Shown: in pieces, positions 7,491-15,689 of the stretch | Layout of the letters: each line of letters opens with the position of its first letter | How positions within the stretch are numbered: position 1 is the stretch's first letter | Assembly (NCBI RefSeq): GCF_023073715.1 | Contig: NZ_JADPKA010000066.1 | Span: forward strand, 186,001-250,000 | Reading direction: 5' to 3' | DNA from: Bradyrhizobium sp. 164 | Lineage (GTDB): Bacteria; Pseudomonadota; Alphaproteobacteria; Rhizobiales; Xanthobacteraceae | Length of the DNA stretch: 64,000 nt | Position numbers and translations under genes: made by a program | Notes under the pieces: model-generated | What the model was told of the DNA's origin: nothing | What the model saw: the letters and a program-made list of their open reading frames with translations, nothing else | Databases searched by the model: none

Positions 7491-9803
7491 ATGAATTTCA
7501 TCGACAATTCCCGCAAGCTTCGCGGCTTCGAAAAGCACGTCAGGGTCGAGAAGGTCTCGCGCCGCAGCATTCTGAAGGGCCTCGGCGTCACCGGCGGCTT
7601 CGTGCTTGCCGCCCCCGTGATGTCGCGCCAGGCCTTCGCCTATGAAACCGGTGCCGGAAAGATGCCGCATGGCGTCGTGGTCGATCCGCGCGTGTTCGTT
7701 TCGGTCGCGCCGGACGGCATCGTCACCATCGTCGGGCACCGTGCGGAAATGGGCACTGGCGTGCGCACCAGCCTCCCGTTGATCGTGGCCGAGGAGATGG
7801 AAGCCGATTGGACCAGGGTCAAGGTGCAGCAGGCTCATGGCGACGAGGTCAAGTACGGCAACCAGGACACCGACGGCTCGCGCAGCACGCGGCATTATTT
7901 GGTCCCGATGCGTCAGATCGGCGCCTCCGCTCGCACCATGCTGGAGCAGGCCGCGGCGAAGCGCTGGGGCGTACCGGCAACCGAGGTGAAGGCCGTCAAT
8001 CACGAGATCGTCCACAGCGCCAGCGGCCGCAAGCTCGGCTTCGGGGAGCTCGCCGCCGATGCCGCCAAGGAGTCGGTGCCGAGCATCGAAGGTCTCAAGC
8101 TGAAGGACCCCAAGGATTTCCGCTATCTCGGCAAGGGTCAGATCGGCATCGTCGATCTCCACGACATCACCACCGGCAAGGCAGTTTATGGTGCCGACGT
8201 GCGGCTGCCCGGCATGAAATATGCTGTGATCGCCCGCCCGCCGGTGACCGGCGGCAAGCTGGTCTCGTTCGATCCCGACGCGGCGCTGAAGGTCCCCGGC
8301 GTCGAAAAGGTGATGCAGGTGCGCGGCTGGCCGTGGCCGTCGAAGTTCCAGCCGCTCGGCGGCGTCGCCGTGATCGCGCGCAACACCGGCGCCGCGATCA
8401 AGGGCCGCGACGCGCTCAAGCTCGTGTGGGACGACGGTCCCAACGGCAAATACGACTCCGTCGCCTACCGCAAGGAGCTCGAGGAGGCGTCGCGCAAGCC
8501 CGGCCTCGTCCTGCGCAAGGAGGGCGATGCGGACGCCGCCTTGAAGAGCGCTGACAAGGTCATTGTCGGCGAGTACTACATCCCCCATCTCGCTCATGTC
8601 GCCATGGAGCCGCCGGTGGCGGTCGCCGACGTCAAGGGCGACAAGGCGGAGATCTGGGCGCCGGTGCAGAGCCCCGGCGGCACCCGCGAGGACGTCGCCA
8701 AGACGCTCGACATTCCCGAGCAGAACGTGACGGTCAATGTCACGCTGCTCGGCGGCGGGTTCGGACGCAAATCGAAATGCGACTTTGCGCTCGAGGCCGC
8801 GCTGCTCTCCAAGGAGCTCGGTGCACCGGTCAAGGTGCAGTGGACGCGCGAGGATGACATCCATAACGGCTTCCTGCACACCGTCTCGGTCGAGCGGATC
8901 GAGGCCGGCCTCGACAAGAGCGGCAAGGTGATCGCCTGGCGCCACCGCAGCGTGGCACCCAGCATCGCCTCGACCTTTGCCGCCGGCACCGTGCACCAGG
9001 CGCCGTTCGAAATCGGCATGGGCCTAGTCGACATGCCATTCGAGATCGCCAACATCTCCTGCGAAAACCCGGAGGCGGCCGCGCATACCCGCATCGGCTG
9101 GTTCCGCTCGGTCTCGAACATCCCGCGTGCCTTCGCGGTGCAATCGATGGTCGGCGAGATCGCGCAGGCGACCGGCCGCGACCAGAAGGAGACCCTGCTC
9201 GCGCTGATTGGCAGCCCGCGCATCGTCAAGCCCGAGGTGAAAGACCTTTGGAACTACGGCGAGCCTCAGGACAGCTACCCGATCGACACCGCGCGCCTGC
9301 GCAAGGTGGTCGAGCTGGTCGCCGAGAAGGGCGAATGGGGCCGTCAGGTCCCGAAGGGCCACGGCCTGGGCATCGCCGCGCACCGCAGCTTCGTCAGCTA
9401 CATCGCGACGATCGTCGAGGTCGCGGTCGACGACAAGGGCAAACTGACGGTGCCAAGGGTGGACACGGCGATTGATTGTGGCACCTATGTCAACCCCGAG
9501 CGCATCGCCTCGCAGATCGAGGGCGCAGCGATCATGGGGCTGAGCCTTGCCAAATATGGCGAGATCACCTTCAAGGACGGCAAGGTCCAGCAGAAGAACT
9601 TTGACGACTTCCAACTCGTCAGGATCGACGAAGCTCCCGCAGTGACCAACGTCCACATCGTGCCGCCCGGACCCGACACGCCGCCCAGCGGCGTCGGCGA
9701 ACCCGGCGTTCCGCCGTTCGCGCCGGCGCTGATCAATGCGATTTTCGCCGCGACGGGAAAACGTATCCGCTCGCTTCCGATCGGCAAGCAATTGGAGGCC
9801 TAG
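7491..9803 (+). CDS. Molybdopterin large subunit of an IorB-type aldehyde/N-heterocycle oxidoreductase
   Basis: 770 residues. The N-terminus carries a twin-arginine motif, SRRSILKG at 23-30, then a hydrophobic stretch, so the folded, cofactor-loaded pair is likely exported together. The molybdenum-binding part shows GGGFGRKSKCD and, near the end, GVGEPGVPPFAPA with the catalytic glutamate expected of the family. The closest known type is the beta subunit of isoquinoline 1-oxidoreductase; many members oxidise aldehydes, and the substrate cannot be read from sequence. A cytochrome c subunit, often third in such operons, is missing here. Being next to formaldehyde genes, an aldehyde substrate is plausible but unproven. 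Confidence 0.9.
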   Translation: MNFIDNSRKLRGFEKHVRVEKVSRRSILKGLGVTGGFVLAAPVMSRQAFAYETGAGKMPHGVVVDPRVFVSVAPDGIVTIVGHRAEMGTGVRTSLPLIVAEEMEADWTRVKVQQAHGDEVKYGNQDTDGSRSTRHYLVPMRQIGASARTMLEQAAAKRWGVPATEVKAVNHEIVHSASGRKLGFGELAADAAKESVPSIEGLKLKDPKDFRYLGKGQIGIVDLHDITTGKAVYGADVRLPGMKYAVIARPPVTGGKLVSFDPDAALKVPGVEKVMQVRGWPWPSKFQPLGGVAVIARNTGAAIKGRDALKLVWDDGPNGKYDSVAYRKELEEASRKPGLVLRKEGDADAALKSADKVIVGEYYIPHLAHVAMEPPVAVADVKGDKAEIWAPVQSPGGTREDVAKTLDIPEQNVTVNVTLLGGGFGRKSKCDFALEAALLSKELGAPVKVQWTREDDIHNGFLHTVSVERIEAGLDKSGKVIAWRHRSVAPSIASTFAAGTVHQAPFEIGMGLVDMPFEIANISCENPEAAAHTRIGWFRSVSNIPRAFAVQSMVGEIAQATGRDQKETLLALIGSPRIVKPEVKDLWNYGEPQDSYPIDTARLRKVVELVAEKGEWGRQVPKGHGLGIAAHRSFVSYIATIVEVAVDDKGKLTVPRVDTAIDCGTYVNPERIASQIEGAAIMGLSLAKYGEITFKDGKVQQKNFDDFQLVRIDEAPAVTNVHIVPPGPDTPPSGVGEPGVPPFAPALINAIFAATGKRIRSLPIGKQLEA

Positions 9804-9833
9804 CGGGGAACGCAATACGGCTCACACCGTTGC

Positions 9834-9860
9834 CATCGATCTGACAGGAGCAGATCGATG
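9834..9860 (+). promoter_or_regulatory. Hairpin holding the ribosome site and start codon of the next gene
   Basis: CATCGATCTG (9834-9843) and CAGATCGATG (9851-9860) are exact reverse complements with a 7-base loop, ACAGGAG. The loop contains the Shine-Dalgarno AGGAG (9846-9850), and the ATG of the next gene is the last three bases of the right arm. Translation initiation should depend on melting this stem, as in RNA thermometers or protein-bound leader hairpins. Confidence 0.6.
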
Positions 9861-10115
9861 ACCAATATCTCAAAGGCGCTCGCAGTCTCGCTGTCGGGCG
9901 CCTTTCTTTTGACGAGCGCCGGCGCATTCGCCCAGAGCAGCACCAGCCCGCCGACAACAGCGACGCGCCCCACCACGCCGGACCAGAACTCGCTTCCCAA
10001 CGCCAACGCCCCGCCCGCCTCGACCACCCAGACCACCGGGCAACACAATCCTGATCCGAAGGTTCGGGAGATGAACCAGAAGGAGAAGGACAAGGTCGAG
10101 CGCGAGGGGAAGTAG
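9858..10115 (+). CDS. Small exported Pro/Thr-rich protein
   Basis: 85 residues with a signal peptide ending near AFA-Q26. A disordered Ser/Thr/Pro/Asn stretch follows (about residues 27-62), then a highly charged tail (VREMNQKEKDKVEREGK). No enzyme motif. It lies 54 bases after iorB and may share its transcript, but its start codon is locked in a hairpin, suggesting separate translational control. A small protein at 16645-16941 has the same design. Function unknown; a stress-related periplasmic role is a guess. Confidence 0.6.
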   Translation: MTNISKALAVSLSGAFLLTSAGAFAQSSTSPPTTATRPTTPDQNSLPNANAPPASTTQTTGQHNPDPKVREMNQKEKDKVEREGK

Positions 10116-10246
10116 TCTTATCTGACGGCTGCGCATGGACCCCTTGCGGAGGGCAGCGACGCTGGCCATCACGATCTCGCTTGGGTGAGGGGTTTGTCTC
10201 CACGCCAATCTCGCGATGAGTGCGCGTGAATAGAACCCCTCATGCC

Positions 10247-10291
10247 GGCGCGCGCAATGCGCGCGCCACCTTCTCCCACAAGGGGAGAAGG
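10247..10291. repeat. Double-hairpin intergenic element
   Basis: Two adjacent inverted repeats: GGCGCGCGC at 10247-10255 with 10259-10267 (3-base loop), and CCTTCTCCC at 10269-10277 with 10283-10291 (5-base loop). Compact GC-rich plus CTCCC/GGGAG hairpin pairs are common as dispersed intergenic repeats in Rhizobiales. It lies between two convergent genes and may also block readthrough. Confidence 0.5.
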
Positions 10292-10301
10292 AAGATACAA
10301 A

Positions 10302-10331
10302 AATGCGGCGGACGTTGCCGTCCGCCGCATT
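10302..10331 (-). terminator. Intrinsic terminator for the minus-strand PQQ dehydrogenase
   Basis: AATGCGGCGGAC at 10302-10313 pairs exactly with 10320-10331 (12 bp, 6-base loop). Read on the minus strand, the stem runs into five T (complement of 10299-10303), 45 bases after the stop codon at 10376. It probably also stops rightward transcription. Confidence 0.75.
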
Positions 10332-10375
10332 CGCCACCCCCCTGCTGCCTCCGCTTTTTCGATCCGCCCGCGGAG

Positions 10376-12103
10376 CTATTTCTTGAGCGCGAACACCCAG
10401 ATCACGCCGCCCTGCGGCACGTTGGCTTCGATTCCGATGTTATTGGTCGCAAGCGCATCCTGGATGCGCTGAGCGTCCACACCCCATCCGGACTGGATCG
10501 CGATGTACTGTGTGCCGTCGATCTCATAGGAGACCGGCATGCCCATGATGCCGGAGTTGGTCTTCTGCTCCCACAACAATTCGCCGGTCTTGGCGTGGAA
10601 GGCGCGGAAGTTACGGTCGTTGGTGCCGCCGACGAAGACGAGATCGCCTGCGGTCGCCGTCACCGAGCCGAACAGCTGCGACTTCGGGAAGTTGTGCTGC
10701 CACACCTTCTTGCCCGTCGCAGGATCCCAGGCCTGGAGCTCGCCGAAATGATCCGCGCCGGGCTTCGTCTTGAGGCCGATATCCTCCGGCTTGGTGCCGA
10801 GCCAGAGCTCGCCAGGCTTCAGCGCGACCTTCTCGCCGGTGAAGCCGCCGCAGAAATTCTCGTTGGCAGGCACGTAGACGAGGCCAGTCTTCTGGCTATA
10901 GGCCGCCGACGGCCAATCCTTGCCGCCCCACAGTGAGGGGCAGAACTCCACGCGCTTGCCGATCACCGGCTTGTGCGCGGGATCTACGATCGGCTTGCCG
11001 CTCTCCGGTTCGATGCCCTTCCAGACATCGGTGGAGACGAACGGCCAGCCGGCGACGTAGTTGATCTTGGTCGGCGTGCGCTCGAGCACCCAGAAGATCG
11101 CGTCGCGTCCCGGATGGACCAGGCTCTTGATGTTGCGGCCATCACGCTGCAGGTCGATCAGCATTGGCGCCTCGACCTCGTCCCAATCCCAGGAATCATT
11201 CTGGTGGTACTGGTGATAGGTCTTGATCTTGCCGGTGTTGGGATCGAGCGCGAGCACCGAGGAGGTGTAGAGATTGTCGCCGGGATGGGTTTCGCCAGGC
11301 CATGGCGCGGCATTGCCCACACCCCAGTAGATCGTCTTGGTCTCCTTGTCGTAATTGCCGGTCATCCAGGCCGAGCCGCCGCCGTTTTTCCAGTCGTCCC
11401 CCTGCCAAGTGTCGTGACCAGGCTCGCCTTCCCCGGGAATGGTGTAGGTCCGCCACAGCTCCTTGCCGTCCTTGGCATCGTAGGCGGCGACATAGCCGCG
11501 CACACCGAACTCGCCGCCGGAGCCGCCGACGATGACCTTGCCTTCGACGATCAGCGGCATCAGGGTCATGTACTGGCCCTTCTTGTAATCCTGCACCTTG
11601 GTGTCCCACACCACCTTGCCGGTCTTGGCGTCGAGCGCGACGACGTGGTCGTCGGTGGTAGCGAGATAGAGCTTGTCCTCCCATAGGCCGACGCCGCGGC
11701 TGGTCGGATGCAGCTGGAACAAATCGTCGGGGAGTTGCCGCTTGTAGCGCCAGTATTCGTCGCCGGTCTTCGCGTTCAGCGCGATCACCTGGCCCATCGG
11801 GGTCGCCACGAACATCACGCCGTTGTTGACGATCGGCGGCGCCTCGTGGCCTTCGACCACGCCCGTAGCGAAGGTCCAGACCGGCGTGAGGTTTTTCACA
11901 TTCGAGGCGTTGATCTGGTCGAGCGGACTGTAGCCGTGCCCGTCATAGGTGCGCCGGTAGAGCATCCAGTTGCCGGGTTCAGGATTTTCCAGCCGTTGCG
12001 CGGTGACCGGAGAATAATTCTCGATCGGGCCTGATACAGCGGCGGTCGAGGCAAGACACGTGAAGGCGACGAATCCGGACAGTAACCATTGCTTCCTGGT
12101 CAT
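10376..12103 (-). CDS. PQQ-dependent alcohol dehydrogenase with DxD metal motif
   Basis: Periplasmic quinoprotein, 575 residues from ATG 12103, with AAGGGGA upstream and a signal peptide (about 1-25). It keeps the metal and PQQ site: E198 in GGEFGV, N264, catalytic D306 and the second aspartate D308 in NDSWDWDEVE, which points to lanthanide rather than calcium. It lacks the vicinal Cys-Cys disulfide that XoxF and ExaF-type enzymes have; that position reads HPTSRGVG. So it belongs to a different branch of the methanol/ethanol family. The only cysteines in the mature part are in FCPSLW and NFCGGF. Substrate unknown. A Rieske gene precedes it in the same direction. Confidence 0.88.
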   Translation of the reverse strand: MTRKQWLLSGFVAFTCLASTAAVSGPIENYSPVTAQRLENPEPGNWMLYRRTYDGHGYSPLDQINASNVKNLTPVWTFATGVVEGHEAPPIVNNGVMFVATPMGQVIALNAKTGDEYWRYKRQLPDDLFQLHPTSRGVGLWEDKLYLATTDDHVVALDAKTGKVVWDTKVQDYKKGQYMTLMPLIVEGKVIVGGSGGEFGVRGYVAAYDAKDGKELWRTYTIPGEGEPGHDTWQGDDWKNGGGSAWMTGNYDKETKTIYWGVGNAAPWPGETHPGDNLYTSSVLALDPNTGKIKTYHQYHQNDSWDWDEVEAPMLIDLQRDGRNIKSLVHPGRDAIFWVLERTPTKINYVAGWPFVSTDVWKGIEPESGKPIVDPAHKPVIGKRVEFCPSLWGGKDWPSAAYSQKTGLVYVPANENFCGGFTGEKVALKPGELWLGTKPEDIGLKTKPGADHFGELQAWDPATGKKVWQHNFPKSQLFGSVTATAGDLVFVGGTNDRNFRAFHAKTGELLWEQKTNSGIMGMPVSYEIDGTQYIAIQSGWGVDAQRIQDALATNNIGIEANVPQGGVIWVFALKK

Positions 12104-12219
12104 GGACGTTCCCCTTTTCAGCCATTTGAATTCTTGTTGTGAATTCTTGTCGTTCGTCCCGTCGTCCGCCCATCGGCGGATGCGGCCTCTCCTGACGCGG
12201 GCACGGCCCGCACTGTCCG

Positions 12220-12873
12220 TCATCCCGGCTGCGCGCCTCCTACCTTTCCGATGAAATTGCCGGCGACGCTGAGCGAACCGTCAACGAGCGCCAGCGGCAG
12301 CGCCGCAAGCCGTCGCGGCGCCGGTCCGAACACGACCTGCGCGCCCTCGCGGGGATCGAATTCGGAGTTGTGACACATGCACTTGAACACCTCCTTGTCG
12401 CCGGCATCGCTCTTCACCCAGGCGGTGACGGGACAGCCCGCATGCGAGCAGATCGCCGAATAGGCGATGATGCCGTCGACGGCACGCGCACGAGTCTTCT
12501 CGTCGAGCTCGGCGGGATCGAGTTTGATGATCAGGATTTCGTTGAGGCGCGAGGCGCTCCGCACCACCGACGTGTTGGGATCCTTCGGCCAGGCATGGAC
12601 CGGAGGCCCGCCGGCCGGCACATCGGCCGCAGTAATGAGTTTTCCCTCCTTGTCGCCTTCGGAGAAAACGAGCACATCGCCCTTCTGGGGCCGCTCGTCC
12701 GAACCAGGTGGATCTTCACCTGCGCGCGCCGGTCGGGAACAGCCGAGACACGCGGTGGTCGCGAGCGCGCCAAGCAGCAGCGTTCGCCGCGTTTGCTCGA
12801 TGCCCGCGTCGGCTTTAGGTTCCGCAATGGGTTCGGAGGGTGAGGAACAGGCGGTGGACGGTGCGCGCGACAT
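12220..12873 (-). CDS. Exported Rieske [2Fe-2S] protein
   Basis: 217 residues from ATG 12873. A twin-arginine motif (RR at 29-30, then TLLLGALATT) suggests Tat export of the folded protein with an N-terminal anchor. Cluster ligands are C142 and H144 (CSHAGC) and C165 and H168 (CMCHNS), with C147-C167 as the stabilising disulfide, the pattern of bc1/QcrA-type Rieske proteins. No cytochrome b or c1 gene is adjacent. Instead it lies 116 bases upstream of, and in line with, a PQQ dehydrogenase gene. An electron-transfer role for that dehydrogenase is my inference. Confidence 0.88.
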   Translation of the reverse strand: MSRAPSTACSSPSEPIAEPKADAGIEQTRRTLLLGALATTACLGCSRPARAGEDPPGSDERPQKGDVLVFSEGDKEGKLITAADVPAGGPPVHAWPKDPNTSVVRSASRLNEILIIKLDPAELDEKTRARAVDGIIAYSAICSHAGCPVTAWVKSDAGDKEVFKCMCHNSEFDPREGAQVVFGPAPRRLAALPLALVDGSLSVAGNFIGKVGGAQPG

Positions 12874-13108
12874 GTTTACTAGCAGGCGCTGGAACTCAGC
12901 CAAAAACAAGGCGAAGAATTGGCACCGCAGTGCATCAATATGGCTTTGCTCGCTTTGATTGCGCGATCATCAGCCCATTCAAAGGGATTTTCGCGATTTC
13001 AACGTCACACCGCGCGATCTGTATGATGATTTTGCAGATCAGACCGATGATGCTGGCATTGGTGCGCTGCGCTCTTCGTTGCGGAGCGCAAACGCGGAGC
13101 AGATCGCT

Positions 13109-13573
13109 CTAGGACCGGAGCACGTGGCGGGGCGATGCGATACGCCCTGCGACCGTCGCCGACGCCATTTCGAAACTGTCGGCGATGCGCCGTGCCTTGT
13201 CTATGAAGAGCGCGGCCGCCGCCGGCGGGCAGATCTCGCGCGCAGTCTGTTCGAACAGGTCGAGCCAACGGTCGAAGTGGTCGCCACTCAGGCTCAGCGG
13301 CAGATGCGCCCGCATCGGCGAACCACGATAGCGGCCGCTCATCAGAACGACCGATGACCAGAAATCGGTGAGCTTGGCGAGATGCTCGTCCCAGTTCTGG
13401 ACGATCGCAAAAACCGGACCGAGCAGTGCGTCCTCGCGCACCCGTCCATAGAAACGGGTGACGAGTTCCCCGATCATCTCCTCGGTGATCCCGGTGCGCT
13501 CGATCGCATCCTCGGTCAGCAGGTTCCGCCGCGCAGCCGCCGCGTCGCGCTCGGCCTTCAGTCGATCCGACAT
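13109..13573 (-). CDS. Group III truncated haemoglobin
   Basis: 154 residues from the ATG at 13573; in-frame upstream starts at 13621 and 13711 would add a Pro/Ala-rich leader that does not look conserved. The core matches the group 3 truncated globin fold: helix with LVTRFYGRVREDALLGPVF, then DHLAKLTDFWSSVVL-like segment (here DEHLAKLTDFWSSV), and the probable proximal histidine in MRAHLPL, followed by FDRWLDLF. Such proteins bind O2 or NO, often in microaerobic cells. It lies 137 bases after the hydroxyacyl-CoA dehydrogenase gene on the same strand; the two functions are not obviously linked. Confidence 0.8.
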   Translation of the reverse strand: MSDRLKAERDAAAARRNLLTEDAIERTGITEEMIGELVTRFYGRVREDALLGPVFAIVQNWDEHLAKLTDFWSSVVLMSGRYRGSPMRAHLPLSLSGDHFDRWLDLFEQTAREICPPAAAALFIDKARRIADSFEMASATVAGRIASPRHVLRS

Positions 13574-13710
13574 GTCCTTCGTTATCCGTGCCGTTGTGCC
13601 CGCGAGCCGCCCGTTCGACATTGTCGGGCCAATTGCGCGCGGCGTCTTTGTCGCAGCGCAAATTGCGGGATCCGGCGGCGGACGCTGAAGGTCCGCCGCT
13701 GATGCCTTCA

Positions 13711-14562
13711 TCAGGCGCTATAGGTGTAGAATCCCTGCCCGGTCTTGCGGCCGAGATGACCGGCATCGACCATCTCTTTCAGCAGCGGGGCTGGCCGATA
13801 TTTAGGGTCGTTGAAGCCTTTGTAAAAGACCTCCATCACCGAAAGCATGGTGTCGAGGCCGACGAGATCGGCCAGCGCGAGCGGCCCGATCGGATGGTTG
13901 CAGCCAAGCTTCATGCCAGCGTCGATCTCTTCCGCCGTCGCGATCCCTTCCTGAAGCGCGAAGATCGCCTCGTTGATCATCGGACAGAGGATGCGGTTGA
14001 CGGCGAAGCCCGGGCTGTTCTTCGCCGTGATCGCCACCTTGCCGACGCGCTTGGCGAAATCGAGCGCCTTGGCGTGGGTGTCGTCGGAGGTCTGCAAGCC
14101 CCGGATCAGCTCCAGCAGGGCCATCACCGGCACCGGGTTGAAGAAGTGCATGCCGATGAATCGGTCGGGGCGGTCGGTCGCCGCGGCGAGCTTGGTGATC
14201 GAGATCGAGGAGGTGTTGGTCGCGACCAGCGTGCGCGACGACAGCGTCGCGCAGAGATCCTTCAGGATCTTGACCTTGAGCTCCTCGTTCTCGGTCGCCG
14301 CCTCGATGACGAGGTCGCAATCCGACAGCTTCGAGCGGTCCGTGGTGCCGGTGATGCGCTTGAGCGTCGCCTCGCGATCGGCCGCCGACATCTTCTCCTT
14401 CTTGACCAGCCGCTCAAGGCTGCCGCCGACGGTCGAAAGTCCGCGGTTCACCGCAGCATCAGAAATATCGACCATCACGACCGAGAGCCCGGCCGCCGCG
14501 CAGACCTGCGCGATGCCGTTCCCCATGGTCCCTGCCCCGATGATGCCAACGGTTTGGATCAT
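13711..14562 (-). CDS. 3-hydroxybutyryl-CoA dehydrogenase
   Basis: NAD-dependent oxidation of 3-hydroxyacyl-CoA, or the reverse in butyrate or polyhydroxybutyrate metabolism. 283 residues from ATG 14562, typical of the single-domain bacterial enzyme. The Rossmann motif GAGTMGNG lies at 8-15. The catalytic histidine is in IGMHFFNPVPVM, and the C-terminal dimerisation domain is complete (GLDTMLSVMEVFY). It ends in KTGQGFYTYS, as in Hbd/PaaH/FadB2 proteins. Not in an evident operon apart from the globin gene downstream. Confidence 0.93.
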   Translation of the reverse strand: MIQTVGIIGAGTMGNGIAQVCAAAGLSVVMVDISDAAVNRGLSTVGGSLERLVKKEKMSAADREATLKRITGTTDRSKLSDCDLVIEAATENEELKVKILKDLCATLSSRTLVATNTSSISITKLAAATDRPDRFIGMHFFNPVPVMALLELIRGLQTSDDTHAKALDFAKRVGKVAITAKNSPGFAVNRILCPMINEAIFALQEGIATAEEIDAGMKLGCNHPIGPLALADLVGLDTMLSVMEVFYKGFNDPKYRPAPLLKEMVDAGHLGRKTGQGFYTYSA

Positions 14563-14990
14563 TGCGTTGTGTCCTTCATGCTTGGGGCCTACCAGCATCG
14601 CTCCGGCCCGATCTGTTCCTGCACGAGGGTCTAGCACTGCCGAGCGGCGTGTGCGACCCGACTCTACCCCTCCTTACAGCATCCACGGGCGGAATAAAGC
14701 CGTCCACGGCCGCCGGGGGTTTGGGCTTTTCCTGCCCGAAGTGCCGGATTCCGCGCCCTGCGGCCCTGACGGGTTTAGTGAAGGCATATTTATCCAGAGC
14801 TTACCCCCACCCCTGGATTGCGACCTCTTGATTGTGGCAAGTGCAGCGTGCGATTGCCATCCGAGCATGTGCGTGGAGGACCCGGCCCGCCGCCGACGCG
14901 GGCCGAAGGCAGGCTGCTGAGGACGAAGGGGTTCGCGATGGACGTGATCGGGATCAGCGGCACCAGGCCGGCGCAACAGCGTCCGGCCGG
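14563..14990. other. 428-base control region before tupB
   Basis: Divergent region between the hydroxyacyl-CoA dehydrogenase gene and tupB. No gene seen. A 7-bp hairpin (14884-14890 with 14898-14904) lies about 90 bases before the tupB start. I looked for a molybdenum-cofactor type riboswitch or a ModE-like palindrome and could not identify one. Confidence 0.4.
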
Positions 14991-15689
14991 ATGAACGATT
15001 TCGCGCAATCCATCGCTGCCGCCTTCACGCTGATCGGCGAAATCGACGCCGAACTGCTCGGCATCGTCGCCTTGTCGGTTCGTGTCAGCCTGACCGCCAG
15101 CATCGTCGCGTTGCTGATCGGTGCCCCATTCGGGGCCCTGCTTGCGATCACACGCTTCCGCGGACGTCAGGTCATCATCATTCTGACCAATGCCCTGCTC
15201 GGTCTTCCGCCGGTCGTGGTCGGGCTCGCGCTCTACCTCCTGCTGTCGCGGTCCGGCCCGCTTGGGGCCGCCGGCTTGCTGTTCACGCCAACTGCCATGG
15301 TGATTGCGCAGACGCTGCTCGCGACGCCGATCGTGGTGGCACTGGTGCACCGGCCGGCCAGCCTGCTGTGGGCGGAGTATGGCGATCTGGCGCGGATCGA
15401 CGGACTGTCGGCCCTGCGCAGCATGGCACTCCTGTTCGCGCTGGGACGGACCTCGCTACTCACCGCCTTTCTCGCGGCCTTCGGCCGCGCCATCGCGGAA
15501 GTCGGCGCCATCATCATCGTCGGCGGCAATATCCGGGGCTTCACCCGCACGATGACAACGGCGATCGCGCTGGAGACCAGCAAGGGCGACCTGCCGCTGG
15601 CACTGGGGCTCGGACTGATCCTGCTTGCGCTCAGCGTCGCCGTGTCGACCATTGCGTTCCTGCTAGTGGGACGCGTTGGGGAAAAATAG
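14991..15689 (+). CDS. tupB: Tungstate/molybdate-type ABC transporter permease
   Basis: 232 residues from ATG 14991. About six hydrophobic segments fill the protein (for example 15-45, 52-80, 88-110, 135-155, 180-200 and 205-228). The cytoplasmic loop EYGDLARIDGLSALRS is the spot where the ATPase docks, and TupB-type length (about 230) and sequence (GRAIAEVGAIIIVGGNIRG) fit well. It forms the membrane channel for oxyanion uptake. Its last 27 bases overlap the end of the oppositely oriented tupA. The ATPase gene tupC, normally in the same operon, is not adjacent. Confidence 0.85.
   Translation: MNDFAQSIAAAFTLIGEIDAELLGIVALSVRVSLTASIVALLIGAPFGALLAITRFRGRQVIIILTNALLGLPPVVVGLALYLLLSRSGPLGAAGLLFTPTAMVIAQTLLATPIVVALVHRPASLLWAEYGDLARIDGLSALRSMALLFALGRTSLLTAFLAAFGRAIAEVGAIIIVGGNIRGFTRTMTTAIALETSKGDLPLALGLGLILLALSVAVSTIAFLLVGRVGEK

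Noticed and set aside
14563..14990. Molybdenum-cofactor riboswitch before tupB
   Set aside because: Only a 7-bp GC hairpin is present. The conserved core of that riboswitch was not found by eye.
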